64,000 bases of DNA from Apostichopus japonicus (taxonomy: Eukaryota; Echinodermata; Holothuroidea; Aspidochirotida; Stichopodidae), in NCBI RefSeq assembly GCF_037975245.1, contig NC_092580.1:4810501-4874500 (forward strand). Direction: 5' to 3'. Numbering within the stretch: position 1 is the first letter of the stretch; the number at the start of each line of letters is the position of its first letter. The position numbers and the translations under genes were made by a program. Under the pieces are notes generated by a model. That model saw nothing but the letters and a program-made list of their open reading frames with translations. It had not been told where the DNA came from and ran no database searches. Of this stretch, positions 37,891 through 49,656 are shown piece after piece.

Positions 37891-40800
37891 TCTTTGACTG
37901 CAGTGAATATTTTTATCAATGAGAGTGTCAGGTTGCAGGTGCGAATAGTTTGATATTACAATACATTCACAATGGAACTGCAGGGTAATGTAAGAAAACG
38001 CCCGATACGGGGAGTCTACGTATGTGTGTATACCGTAGCTTCTCGTTGTGTATGATAGGGTTTTTTTCGGATTTGGTTAGCAGGATATGGCGGCTATTGG
38101 GCCTCCTTGGCTCTTGGGCACTGACTGATTGCCTTACCGGTCAGACCACCTCTGGTCACGACAAACCGTTAACATATCGAAAAACAGAAAAGGTGGACGC
38201 CTTCAGACACTATCATATACATCGCGCATTGACAAAATGACAGTTGCCTGGTATTTATTTCGACCCGTGATATTTTCCACATGAAACAAGAGTTGACCTG
38301 TGTGTTTGGGAATGTTCTTGATCACAGTCATGTTTATTCGTGACGCAAATGCTATTAGCGGCTTTTTTGTCTGTTGAAAATTAAAGAGAAGAGCTTGTTT
38401 GTATTTGCGCGGATGACATCACCTCAACATATCCAGACGATGAGTAACTTATTTAAAAAGAGGGCGCTATAACAAAACCAATCCCAGAGCCGTAATTCTA
38501 CTCATTTGATCACGTTGGCGACTGTTAAAAGACATGGAAACATGACATTCTACTGTCTTTAGCCCTTCGTCTCATCATACTTCTCTTTAATATATCTCAG
38601 GAAGAGTAGGGACATTGCCTTTCTGGTATCCTGCCAGAATGGTTTCCCTTTCCTAAGAAAGAATTTTCGGAATAGGGAAATATCTTTTACGTTTTAGCAT
38701 TACTAAGTAGCGGGGTTCTATATTGTTTCACACTATTGATTGATTGATACGACAAAACCTTGCTACAAATAATTAATAAATGACACGTTGAAAGTAAAGC
38801 ATAAAAAATATATATAAACAAATTGTTTCATGGCAATCAAATTGTGTCCATGCACCAAATTGTGTCATAACTTCCAAAAAAAAACAGTGTTTTTATTCAT
38901 CCAGTCATCTCCATCACGGATTCATGACTTAGATAGTCACGTTTTCCCCTTTCTCTCCCCCCCCCCCCCCTCCCTCCCTTTGTTTTCATTCTGGGCTACT
39001 CGGGAATATTTAGTACCCTTTACAACACCAAAACCTACTAACCCCTATTTACCCTCCTCCAATGACCACACACATAGGCCTACACAAAAAAGGGTCCATT
39101 ACATTCAGACTGAGGACCCATTGTTTGTTTCCATTGTTCGAATCCATGTTCCCTTATCTTATAACAATGACCCTTGACAATGAAATTCTTTTGAGGACTT
39201 CGTTATTTTTTTTGGGAAATCACTTCCTCAGCCTGAATACAAAACAAATTGCATATACACACACACTCAACCAATAATCACACAAACTAAGTCTGAGGTT
39301 AAACTCAGATAATACACATTATATAAATGTTTTCACCAAACAAATGAAAATGAAAGTTACTTATCCGAGTAATAAATGTGATTTTATCATAATCATTTCG
39401 TAGCGGCCAGCCGTTCTCCACATTCCATTATAGTAATCATACTCAAAATAAATTTGAAATATTTCGGAATTGTCGACGTTCCCTTCCTCATGCAAGTGAA
39501 ATCTCTTCTAAACAAACTTCTTCCACAAATTCGTCAAAACAACCACAGTAGAAGCTTTCAAACATACGCATGTGCATTTTCAGTGTATAAACTAATTGCA
39601 TATTAACTCGGTCAATTAGTTGAGATCCCAAACTGCTTTTGAAGTTGCTCCTAGAAACGTTGCTTCATTTCATTTCCACAGAAGCGATCCGTCATGGTTC
39701 TCACTGGAACCCGCACAATTGATCAGTTCAGGCAAATTATGCAGAGATACGAGGTACTGATATATTAGTTTGTACATTCACTGAGCACTATAAATGTAGA
39801 CCATGCTGGTCATATGGGATAAGTTTAGACTTTCATATAAAATGTAAGGTTTCTTATGTATTGCAGATCACGAAAGTAACACTTGTGATATCACGCATGA
39901 TTTCGACAGTTTTGTTTCTTGGAAAAGGAAATTTTCCTTCATAGATTAGTCGTTCTACAAAACAAAACAAAAAGAGACAAATTAAATAAAAAGAGGGCGC
40001 CATTAATAATTCGCTTCAAGCTGTATTTCCATTCAGTCTACTGATTTACTATTATGCCGATGAAATTAAAGGTAATCAGTATTGGCCCCATATTTTAGCT
40101 GCACGCTATACAAAATACTAGACGTTTTCGAATATACTTTCTGATCATCCAATAATTTCCAACCATTGAGGAGTGTAAACCTAGGCAATTAAGTATATCG
40201 TTGTGTAGATAACTAGGCATGTCCCAGTCAGGAAAATTTCCACGAAGGTTGTAATAAAAACAGTTTAAGCATTTCTGCCAAAGGTGACCATATTGTATAT
40301 CTAGCATATTTGGTGCCAATACAGCATATCTTTTAAGTTCGGAAGTGAGATGTTTGTGAGTGGATGACCATGTTCTGACCGTTTAGCATATTTAAAGACA
40401 ATAGCGAGGACCTATGGGCAGACTTATTAAATGATTGGAAATTGCGTTGAATGAAACGGTCAAAAACTCGTTTAAAAGAAACCAACAAATATAACGCACA
40501 AACGTATGGACGTTCACCTTCTATTACATTTTGTGCGTGTGTATGTGTTGCTACATGCATATTTGCGGATCATCGTGTAGCCTATATATATATATAGCTT
40601 GATGATTCAGTGTGGTCTGTTACTTTAAAGGGAAAGCGATCCCTCTATTGTATCGTTTCTAGTTACGTGATTACAACCATTTCCACTAACCCACCTATAC
40701 CCCCCCCCCCCCGCCCTGATCCCTTCTCCAGACATTTACAGTAGAAATAACGCAAGTTGAAAGCCATATCGGAAGACTCACTTTTTCCCAATTTGTCATA

Positions 40801-41030
40801 GAATGCATCAAAGTGCCCAAATATTTAGGATAGTTTTTTCTTCTTCTCTGGTTGACCTCGCTTCCTTCTCGGTATCGGTATAACCGAAAAGATGGGGTAC
40901 GAAAACGTGAGCCTGACGGATGATGGTATTGCATAGTCTAATATTTACACATGGAAGGAAAGGCTAATATAATTATACGATAGCAAGAGATACACCATCT
41001 TAGGGATTAATGGAAGATAATACAACACAT

Positions 41031-41101
41031 GCACTGTTAGTGTAGTGGTATCATGCAAGATTCCCATTCTTGCGACCCGGGTTCGATTCCCGGACAGTGC
41101 A
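41031..41101 (+). tRNA. tRNA-Gly (anticodon CCC), copy 1
   Basis: A 71-nt cloverleaf. The acceptor arms gcactgt/acagtgc pair fully, with A as discriminator. The anticodon stem caaga/tcttg encloses loop ttcccat, giving anticodon CCC, which reads GGG glycine codons. The T-arm has the box B sequence ggttcgattcc, and the D-arm region agtgtagtggta provides box A. No intron is present. A T-rich run within about 15 bases downstream can serve as the pol III terminator. The body closely matches the vertebrate tRNA-Gly-CCC type (from memory). It is the first of three copies within 1.6 kb. Confidence 0.97.
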
Positions 41102-41106
41102 CATGT

Positions 41107-41118
41107 TTTATTTTTTTT
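41107..41118 (+). terminator. pol III T-tract terminator after tRNA copy 1
   Basis: A run of T residues (tttattttttttc) starts a few bases after the discriminator base, as expected for RNA polymerase III termination. Confidence 0.6.
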
Positions 41119-42022
41119 CAGGCTAGCTTACAGGATGAAATTAAATCAATTTTTGATATGTTGTAGACCTTTAAAAAAACCAATATCACCACCAGCATAA
41201 TTTTTTTATTTTATTATTGTTTTGTACAATGAAATTCTCAATAAACTGAAAGAATCAGTAATATCAGTCCAGTTCTCCTATAAAGTCTTTAATGTTTGAG
41301 AAATGGTATAATTTCAACATCTGAGGGTCATCAATGAAAGTGACTGGACTACTTAGTCTAACACACAGACGATTACGTCAGTTCCTCAGATACAATATTA
41401 AACATGTGAAAAATAATACTTTTAAGGCCTATAATAATATGTTTAAAATGCATTACAAATTTCTCAAGCACACATAATGTTGTTTGTTATCCAATGGTGG
41501 ACAGCTGTCCATATGAAGTTAGAATAACATGTTTTGATTGAGTTATTGATAAAGAAGTGGAATAACATTAACATGAAGGTATGTACTGAGGGAAGTTAAG
41601 TAACCATCACCTTGGCGTTACAGGGGCCTTTCATATATGTATTGAGTTAGGGACAGGGTATTGACTTCCCCATACAAATGTCACACTGTCAGCCTCAGAG
41701 GTGAAAGAGTCAAATTAGTAAAAAGCAAAAAAAAAGAGCAGCATTGAATTGACTTACAACCTTTAGAGGTATATCATGTATGTGTCAAGTAATATCAAAA
41801 TTTGTGGCTGCTATGGTAACAAACGTCATCGGTCCGAGTTCACAGGTCACATTAAGAGAGTTTATGATCGGGATAACACTAAATAATATAATGAATGTTG
41901 GAGCATATCCTACATAATAGTTGGCTAAAGGAAACGGGGGAGGGTTGCCAGAAAAAGACAAGAAAAGAGGAAAAAGAAGAAGAAGAAAAACAAGCTTCTT
42001 GTAGTCCACGACAACAATAACA

Positions 42023-42093
42023 GCACTGTTAGTGTAGTGGTATCATGCAAGATTCCCATTCTTGCGACCCGGGTTCGATTCCCGGACAGTGCA
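42023..42093 (+). tRNA. tRNA-Gly (anticodon CCC), copy 2
   Basis: I see no base difference from copy 1 over the 71 nt: same acceptor stem, same CCC anticodon, intact boxes A and B. About 35-70 bases downstream, sequence similar to the 3' flank of copy 1 recurs (caatgaaattttcaataa versus caatgaaattctcaataa). The duplication unit was therefore larger than the tRNA itself. A weak T-run (ctttttaac) lies about 30 bases downstream. Confidence 0.97.
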
Positions 42094-42576
42094 AATATCT
42101 GCATAGATGTGCTACAACTTCTTTTTAACTGTTTTGTTCAATGAAATTTTCAATAATCTGAAACTCTAACTTTGCTTTCTTATGTATTTCCACTATTTAA
42201 CTGTTGTATATCTATTGTAGGCTATCATTTTGTTTAGTTATTACTGTTTTGTAGTACAAAAAAAATTCAAAGAAAATAAATTGAACGAAAATAATACTAT
42301 TAAATTTAAAAAATTGTACATTTCTAGAATGAAATTGTCGATATATTGTAAGAAAAGAATTCCTACAACCTATCCCACACAGTGTCTTATGTTCGTCTTT
42401 TCTTTAGGGGAAGGGGGGAGGGTGTCGGATGGGGTGGGCAGTATGAAATAATACAAAGACAATCCTGGTAGATGTACTTTTCTATTGAAAACTTGACTGA
42501 GGCCGAAATCCCTGACATGCAGAAGAAAACAACTTTTTGTGAGACAAGACAGCATTTCTTTGCACAATTGTTAACA

Positions 42577-42647
42577 GCACTGTTAGTGTAGTGGTATCAT
42601 GCAAGATTCCCATTCTTGCGACCCGGGTTCGATTCCCGGACAGTGCA
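42577..42647 (+). tRNA. tRNA-Gly (anticodon CCC), copy 3
   Basis: The third 71-nt copy appears to have the same sequence as copies 1 and 2, with intact pol III boxes. Its 3' flank differs from the others, and the first substantial T-run is about 50 bases away (attgttttacc). Termination may be less tight, or the copy less active. Copies 2 and 3 both have an aacag before the gene, so the 5' flanks are partly related. Confidence 0.97.
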
Positions 42648-42724
42648 GTTATGTATGCGTTAGTGTGGTATACAACTGAGTTGAGTCGGCCACACAAATT
42701 GTTTTACCTTTTCCAGAATCACTG

Positions 42725-42830
42725 AGTGATATCATTACAATGGTCCTTTTGTTTTCAAGAAGTCACCCAAGATAAAGCCATGGGCTCGAACCTACCACCT
42801 CCCAGCCCAAAAAAAAAAACTTAATTGGTC
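42725..42830 (-). repeat. possible tRNA-derived SINE fragment
   Basis: On the reverse strand the segment contains ggtaggttcgagccca, a full box B match (GGTTCGAGCCC). No good box A or cloverleaf could be drawn, so this is not a functional tRNA. A tRNA-derived SINE remnant is the most plausible reading, but it is uncertain. Confidence 0.3.
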
Positions 42831-43179
42831 TACTCTCATGCAAGCCCCATTTCCTTACACCGTAACCGACGTATGACGTTGACGTTTAGTCGAAAGAGAC
42901 AGTAATTTAGAGAAATTTGATGTCAAAGTTAGCAGATTAGATTTAGCATGTTTTTTAAGCTGAATATCTTGAGACTGCAATTGCTGGAGCAACGTTAGTA
43001 GCATTACAAATTGACTATGACATATCAAGACGAAGATTCTGCCGTATGCTTTCCTTCATTTCAGCCATCGGAACATTGACGCAATATCCATCGAAAAATA
43101 CATGCATCTATGAAAAATATCCATCTGAGGGAAATATCAATGGTTGGTGGCACGTAGCAATTATTGTAGCCTATTTAAA

Positions 43180-43335
43180 ATGGCTAGCTGCGATCATGTA
43201 CGTACCTTTCCAGTCGACCTTTTCCCAAACTCTACAATCTCGATAGCACTCTTTGATGGCATAAAAAATCATGATGAACTGAAAAAGAAAATAATCTCCG
43301 GTAAAATAGATGCAGCTCTTCTCTCAGCCAAAAAG
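43180..43335 (+). CDS. TPRKB: TPRKB coding exon 1
   Basis: 52 codons starting MASCDHVRTFPVDLFPN, ending SAKK before the donor GTAGGT. It covers the first beta-strand region, including LFDGIKNHDELKKKI, which aligns with human LFKDVKNAGDLRRKA. Confidence 0.93.
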
Positions 43336-46028
43336 GTAGGTGACCGGACATTGTACATTTATGATTTAATGTAGGGCCCTTTCTAGCCTACGGTAAGTTA
43401 GGGTACAGTGCTTGTACGGTTTCGAACTAGTACTAGTTACGCGAATTTGCAATCATTATGGCACTTACCAACCTTTAATCTGATCAATCGTATACATTTG
43501 CAAGGGACTCGTGAAACTAACCTGATGAGAAATCGTCATGATAATGTGGTTACACTCTCGTTTTAATGGGAGTGAGGTGAGAGTGGACCAAGTTGTTTGG
43601 CTTTCTTGCCCAGGTGTTATAATTTTGAGAAACTCCACAATGTTTGACATACATGTCACAGCAATGTTTTACCATTTTGAATCAAATGAAACTGAAGTTT
43701 AGTCACCTCTGAAGAAAAATCTAGTGGAGTAATTGCAGAATACACAGCAACTCGGAAGACACCCTCGAAAAAATTACTGGCATCATGGTCACCTTGCATA
43801 CAGACTGACATACATGTGGATAGTGAGAAAGATGCATATTTTGAGGGTGGCAATGACATCAATTAACAGACCAATGTAGCCTACTGCATTGCTGTTGTCC
43901 AAGTAGGCTAGGCTTGCCTATAGTCTATCCAGTGACTGCGAATGCAAAGCTGGCATCAAAGTGGAAACTACATGGTTGCTGGGTAGTCTGCACAGTTAAG
44001 TCAATCTTGCGATTGGCCACTTAAGACTTTGTTTTGGTAGGCCTATGCCTAACAATAATACAATATATTATTTTGTAATTTACAGAATGAGCTAAGGCTG
44101 TAGCATCAGAAATTCATTTGGTTGGTTGCTGAGGAGCTACAATATTTAAATTCATGTTTTCTGTGTAATATTAAACATTAGCCTAGTAAAATGAAGCAGG
44201 GGCCAAGTGGCATAGTATGCTACAGACCTGCTTTGTAGGATTTCGTGCTTTATCAGTGTCTTCCAACTTCATTCTGTGCAGTAGCACATGTACAGTATGT
44301 GGTATATGCTAATTGCTTTCCTTGTTTCCTTCTTCAGATATGTGACATATTCCAGGTTCTTGTGGCTGCAACCAAAGCAGTTGGTGCTAAAAGCAATGGC
44401 AAGCTGAAAACCAGAAGTATTAATTCTGAAGTACTCTTCAGTTTGTCACCATCCAATAATGTAAGTGCTTATTTGGACAGAACATGTGTCCATGGAACTT
44501 CACAGATTCTCTGCATAATGCTGCAGTGTACACCTCTGAGTCTTCTGTTCCAAATTTTCCAGTAGGAAGGTGCTGTTACCACATCGGTGTATTTGAACCT
44601 GATAGTGCTTGTTTTTGTTTGATTTGATAAATTTAAATATTGAACAGCTACCCACAAAATGCCTGCAATGGGATTTTTGGACTGATGGCACAGATGGTCT
44701 TTACAGTCGCTCCCCCTGCTCCCCCCCCCCTAGCTATATCCCTGGTATACACTTGGGTGAATCTGATTAGAAATAAAACATCATGTTCATGTGGTTTCAG
44801 TATAAACGAATGTTACCTGTTTCTTTGAGTAGGGAACCCTGTACCATGTTCACCATGCCAGGTCTGGGGAGGGGAGGGGGATTGGCTCCATGACTAAAGT
44901 TGAGCTGGACTCTATTTCATAAAAGTTACTAAAGAATGTTCCTAAATTAATGTTCCTAAATTCTCCTCTATTTAGTCTCATTTTGGCCAATTGCTTCCAT
45001 TTGTCGGAAGATTCTTGCTACTCTGTCCATGCCTACTCTAGTTCTGTTAGTCTAATTAATCAGGTTTTTTTTTGGGGGGGGGGGTAAAATCAATTTTCAC
45101 GCCCTAAAGGAGTTGCACTCCATGCTATTCGAGTGGGATACATTAAACATGCACAACTGTTCACCATGATTTTACTTTCTCACATACTGGTACCATACAG
45201 CTCTGCTCCTTCAAAACATCTTCCTCCAGTACATTAATGTTTCTTGCTTTTGTTCTCTAGATCACCGAGTCTCTGAGAACATTCGGAGTATCACCGTCGG
45301 ATAGCACCGTTGTAGCAGTCACCATCGATGATTTCGATGGACTCAAGATTCAGAATGTTGCCCAACAGATTAATGCGGAGATGAAACCCCTGGACCAACT
45401 GAATAGATACACCAATGAAGACATCATTAAGAAGGTTTGAAAATCTATTTGACTTCTTTACGATAATAAGTTATTTAAGGAATATTTGTAGTCTTTTATG
45501 TCGACCACCATCATGAGCACAAGAAAGCATTTGATGCTGGAATTTAGAAATGCACCTTGTAAGAAACTTTGTGCGATTGTTTCAGAACCTCGCTAGTCAC
45601 TTGATGTCAGAAACGATGGAAATTTGAGTATGGTGTCTCTAGAAATTAGTATAAGCATTTGACTTTCTGCTGGTACGTAAATCTTGGGTTTTATAGAATA
45701 TTTCCCAAGATTAATATTAAGAATGAAATAATACATTTTTTTTTCTTCAGAGCACGATCGACCGCACAATATTTTACTTCTGTTCAATATTGTTTGGGTT
45801 CCTCCAGATTTCCGATGACTGTAAATGTTGATTTGCAGTCTTTAGTTTTGTACAAGTGAAGAAAGGTCGTTACTGCTCGTTTGGTTTATATTTGATACCA
45901 TTTATTCATTTATTTATTCTTTCCTGTTTCTTTGGCAGGTCTACAAAATATCTGACGCTGAGCTAAAACACAGCAAGTTGTTAGATTCAGTCGCGACTAG
46001 GATTGCAGTCAAAGAATTTGCTACCTGA
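43180..46028 (+). CDS. TPRKB: TPRKB / Cgi121, EKC/KEOPS complex subunit (4 exons)
   Basis: Exons 43180-43335, 44338-44460, 45261-45434 and 45939-46028 join in phase 0 throughout to give 180 residues; human TPRKB has 175. Conserved blocks recognised against human TPRKB are DLFPNSTISIALFDGIKN near the N-terminus, DIFQVLVAATKAV then KTRSINSEVLFSLSPSNN in the middle, ITESLRTFGVSPSD and a final VYKISDAEL. By family knowledge this is the Cgi121-like subunit that binds the kinase TP53RK (Bud32) in KEOPS, the complex that makes N6-threonylcarbamoyladenosine at position 37 of ANN-decoding tRNAs. The start is the first ATG in frame, with A at -3. All introns are GT-AG. It converges with the IRAK1-like gene. 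AATAAA at 46980-46985 or ATTAAA at 46830 may serve polyadenylation. Confidence 0.95.
43480..43640 (-). repeat. dispersed repeat, copy B (in TPRKB intron 1)
   Basis: This aligns with 36250-36410 on the same strand over roughly 110-160 bases. The best block is gagtggaccaagttgtttgg. It lies in the first intron of TPRKB and appears to be an old insertion. Confidence 0.5.
44338..44460 (+). CDS. TPRKB: TPRKB coding exon 2
   Basis: 41 codons between acceptor ttcttcag and donor GTAAGT. It encodes DIFQVLVAATKAV and KTRSINSEVLFSLSPSNN, the best conserved part of the family (human DPFQILVAANKAV, KTRTLSTEIIFNLSPNNN). Confidence 0.95.
45261..45434 (+). CDS. TPRKB: TPRKB coding exon 3
   Basis: 58 codons after acceptor tgttctctag, ending IIKK. 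The donor is GAAG|GTTTGA, a weaker but valid GT site, and reading on without splicing meets a stop at once. It includes ITESLRTFGVSPSDSTVVAV. Confidence 0.93.
45939..46028 (+). CDS. TPRKB: TPRKB coding exon 4 (C-terminus and stop)
   Basis: 29 codons, VYKISDAELKHSKLLDSV onward, then TGA. The start aligns with human IYKLSSQEESIGTLLDAI. The acceptor is ttctttggcag. Confidence 0.93.
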   Translation, partial: VYKISDAELKHSKLLDSVATRIAVKEFAT

Positions 46029-47808
46029 GTCTGGCAATAATAGCTAGCTATAAACCACAGCAGAACTATGGCCAGACCAGTATGGAAAGGATATTAACAT
46101 TGGATGATGCAGCAGTGTTCTCTTTGCATCTAGAGAAACTGCTTCAACGGAGTTGGAGCCTTCCAAGTTTCATTGGCATCTCACGAAGGGAAAGACGATA
46201 ATCTAAAGATGCCAGTGATAAACATCATTTAAAACTGCAAAGAGCGGAAACCTGTTTGTGCAGCATTCAATCCTTGAGAATGGACTTTTGTAGAGTTCAA
46301 AGGAGAATGTGCACAAGCACACCCAAAGGTTAGCAAATGATGAGAGGTTCCAGTGATTTCAAAGGATGACTACGGCCACTTTCTTGATCCTGACACATTT
46401 TTGTAAGGATTTTGTTCCTGGTTGACCCTCAGACTACCGGGTCATACTCTTTGGTTGTCTGAACCACAAATTTGGTCGTATGAAAAAATGCATCAAAATG
46501 ACAAAGAATTACGAATATGTAAACTGCAGGAGAGATGTGAAGGTTTGGTGAATGGAACACCGTCCAACTTTTGGGCCAGTAAACTGCCCCTTTATGTGGA
46601 TCGTGGACTATTTTATGTTTATTTGAGTATCTCCAAAGTGATTGGGTGGGGGAGGGGCGGGGGGGGGTTGTTGACACCAATTTATTATTTCACCTATTTT
46701 GGGTTATTTAGTTTAGTTTCAAAGCAATCTGAATTTGATGTTATCAACAAGTCGTCTACCTGACAACCTGAAAAGCTTAATTTTGGTGGTCCGAACCGCA
46801 ATTTGGCCGTCTCAGACGACTGTATGCCCATTAAAACTTTACACTTTTAAGAACTGCTTTCAGTCAACGATGCATTTTTTTGAAATCACCTTTTGAACAT
46901 CAGAGGCTCATAAGTCAAAGTGACTGAACCGCCAAGCATAGTCCAAATAATGTTAGTTCCTCACAAGTCATATTTAGGAAATAAACATGCTTTCATAGCC
47001 TCAAAGGATTTGTTTCACAATGCAATTGGAAGCTGTTCAAGACAAGGGATTAATTTCATCTATATGTACTCTGTCACTGAATGGAAAGTTAAAGAGAACA
47101 TTTATCAATAGACATGTTAGTCTGTGTATAACGTCAGATTAAATGTTGATAATTTGGCTTCGAATGATTTAGGAGTCTACACCATCATTAGACTAGCAGT
47201 TAAAGGAGCAGTTCCATACACTTAATACATTAAAAAAGAAATATGAATATCTTGAAATGGTAAAATAGATACAGAAAGATGACATGCAGTACACTCACTC
47301 AAAAGTTTTTTTTGTTTGTTAAGTTGGACTTTGACATAAACATGACATAATATGTCATATTCCATTCCCCTCCACCTGCTCTAGCCACTCTGCGCACTGA
47401 CTCTCTCTCTCTCATTCTCGAAAAGTTGAAAGGACATAATTTGGCAGAAAGGTGATGCGGAGAAAAAAATCATTGTGGTTTGCAACAAGTCAAATAGACA
47501 CCAAGTCTCCTTAAACTGGGTGTATTCACTGATTGTGATGTTGGTTAAAACTGGCACAATTGTGAAGCGGGGGTGGGGAAGGGGATGGTTATGTCATAAA
47601 TTGTATGCAAACAAAGCTTGGATTTTAAAGATGTACATGGTATGAAAGCTCACATGGCATCAGCTCAACGGTACATCTATACAATTGTTTAAGTCATAAC
47701 CGCAAAGGTATCGTGGGGGATTTTGGAAAGGCACACTGATGGTGGGTAATTCAATCCGTTCTTCCTACTGTACATGGTCGTCATCTTCACTGATTGACTG
47801 ATTGCTGC

Positions 47809-47857
47809 AGGTGATGTGATGTAGGTGACGTGATGTAGGTGATGTGATGTAGGTGAA
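47809..47857 (+). repeat. 14-bp tandem repeat, 3.5 copies
   Basis: The unit aggtgatgtgatgt runs three and a half times. The middle copy has c for t, giving TGACGTGA, a CRE half-site-like sequence. Confidence 0.9.
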
Positions 47858-48946
47858 GTCTAAGCTCGCAAGGAGAAACGGGAGGTGGCAAAAAAGCCAT
47901 TGGAGAGTAAAATCCAAAAAGACAACAGGAAAATGTTAAATTAAGTTTAGTTTAGTACTGATCTATTACTAGAACGATCGAATCTAACAAATATTTATAA
48001 ATTATAGAAAGTTAACAACCTAAAAAAAGAAAACACATAGTTGGGCCTTCAAGGTACCGGACCCATTTCTATGTCATCGTCACTCGATCCGCACTGGAAA
48101 AAGTACTTTAAAATCATAAATAAAATTAAAAGACCACTTAAAGAATGCAATTTATAAGTGTGTGTCAAGACTACATGAAAAGAGCTACAACGTTTTGTAG
48201 AATCTCCAAACCAGTGAACAAATTGTATGCTCTAGTTTACTCAAATTTGATCGCATCCCATACTCCTTGTCCCACAGGGATGTGTGACACTTTACCGAGG
48301 CTATGAAAAAAATTCACCAATGGTTGTTCACACAAGTAATTTGTTTCACAAACTTCCCCACATCAGTTTGCATTGTAGCACTTTGTTTTTCTCTCATGGG
48401 AACTTAAAAATGTCGCTTCCCTAATGAAAAAAGCTCTCAATTTAAGCAGCATTTGACTATTTTATTTTAACGTGAAGACGAAGCAGTGTACATAAGAGTC
48501 TGTGCACTATGCTCACCTAGCCTAATACAGCCCTATACAAATTAACTGTGACTGGTTAGTATTAACATTTAGTGCCTATAAGAAAAGAAACCCCCAAAAA
48601 AACTTTGCGTTTGAATTTTCATTTACAACACTTTCAGGGGTAAAACTCAAAATGTTGGTTGGAAAATTTCAGTAGATTGGATATTCGGCATGCGATCTTT
48701 ACTTCGCATAATTAAGGAAATTATGTGGGGATTGTATTCAAGTACACAAAAGTTCCCAAACTAAAAAAATATTTGGAGGATCATCTATATTCCAAATAAA
48801 AAAAGTTTAGGCCCTCCTCCTTCCTTCCTTAGAAAATGATTTTTTTGGTTTTGCTTACTCTACCTTATGTATATGGGTAAAAAAATAGTACTTAGTGGCA
48901 GCAGATATTTATGTACAAGGAGAACTGTTTTGTTACCCACGTAGCA

Positions 48947-48948
<2 letters not shown>

Positions 48949-49031
<83 letters not shown>
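48949..49031 (+). repeat. (TA)n microsatellite
   Basis: About 80 bases of nearly perfect AT dinucleotides with one atacat interruption. Confidence 0.97.
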
Positions 49032-49656
49032 AACACATATTTATATATAAAATAAATAATACATGAATGAAATCTTTAATAATCATACAGGAAAATGTGT
49101 CACTAATGTAAAAAAAGGGCACTTCACATTACAAACTGTTACAACCCTTACAACAGGGAAATTGTTTTAAGGAGTAGTACTTGATTTGTGGTTAATCTTT
49201 ACAGGTCAGAATGAACATAGCACCAATGTATGAGGGAGGAACTTGGATAACAATTATTTCAGTTAAAAAACAATGATCAGAGCGTAATAGAAAAAGACAA
49301 AAATCGTTTGAATTTCTCAAAGTTTCGGACACCCTATGTATACACTATTTGTATTATAGGTCTCTTTAGATATTGGCCAACATTTTATAAGGTCTTTAAC
49401 TAACATTTTCCCCAATTTTTTTTTTAATGCCATTTGATTATAATGTTGAATTATGGTTTATATTGATTATACCAAAATAATATATTTATATACATCAATG
49501 CAAAACAATTGACAACCCAACTCTCAAAATCAAACTTAAGATGAGAATTTAACATCCCAGATCCCATATTCCATTATTATTAAAGACACACAAAAATATC
49601 ACTATAGATTAGATTTCTTTCTTGTTGAAGGATGATTCACTGTTTAGTATATTCCT

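Larger units (their letters stand above)
33690..40990. other. gene-poor stretch
   Basis: No conserved exon was recognised. Contents are the 36.6-kb hairpin, one copy of a two-member dispersed repeat (36250-36410), a CRE palindrome (35937-35944), a long imperfect (TA)n tract and poly-C runs near 38957 and 40700. Confidence 0.4.
46029..49656. other. intergenic region between convergent TPRKB and IRAK1-like genes
   Basis: It holds the 3' UTRs of both genes, a 14-bp tandem repeat (47809-47857), a long (TA)n tract (48949-49031) and otherwise AT-rich DNA. No third gene was recognised. A possible ATTAAA poly(A) signal for the reverse-strand gene is at 49423-49428, about 230 bases after its stop. 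Confidence 0.5.

Noticed and set aside
37593-37953. Long open frames on both strands rich in Ile and Tyr
   Set aside because: They are translations of the (TA)n microsatellite.
42482-42697. Open frame on the reverse strand over tRNA copy 3 (SGNRTRVARMGILHD)
   Set aside because: It is the antisense translation of the tRNA gene itself, a well-known spurious ORF type.
48892-49122. Reverse-strand open frame of repeated YI
   Set aside because: Translation of a (TA)n tract.
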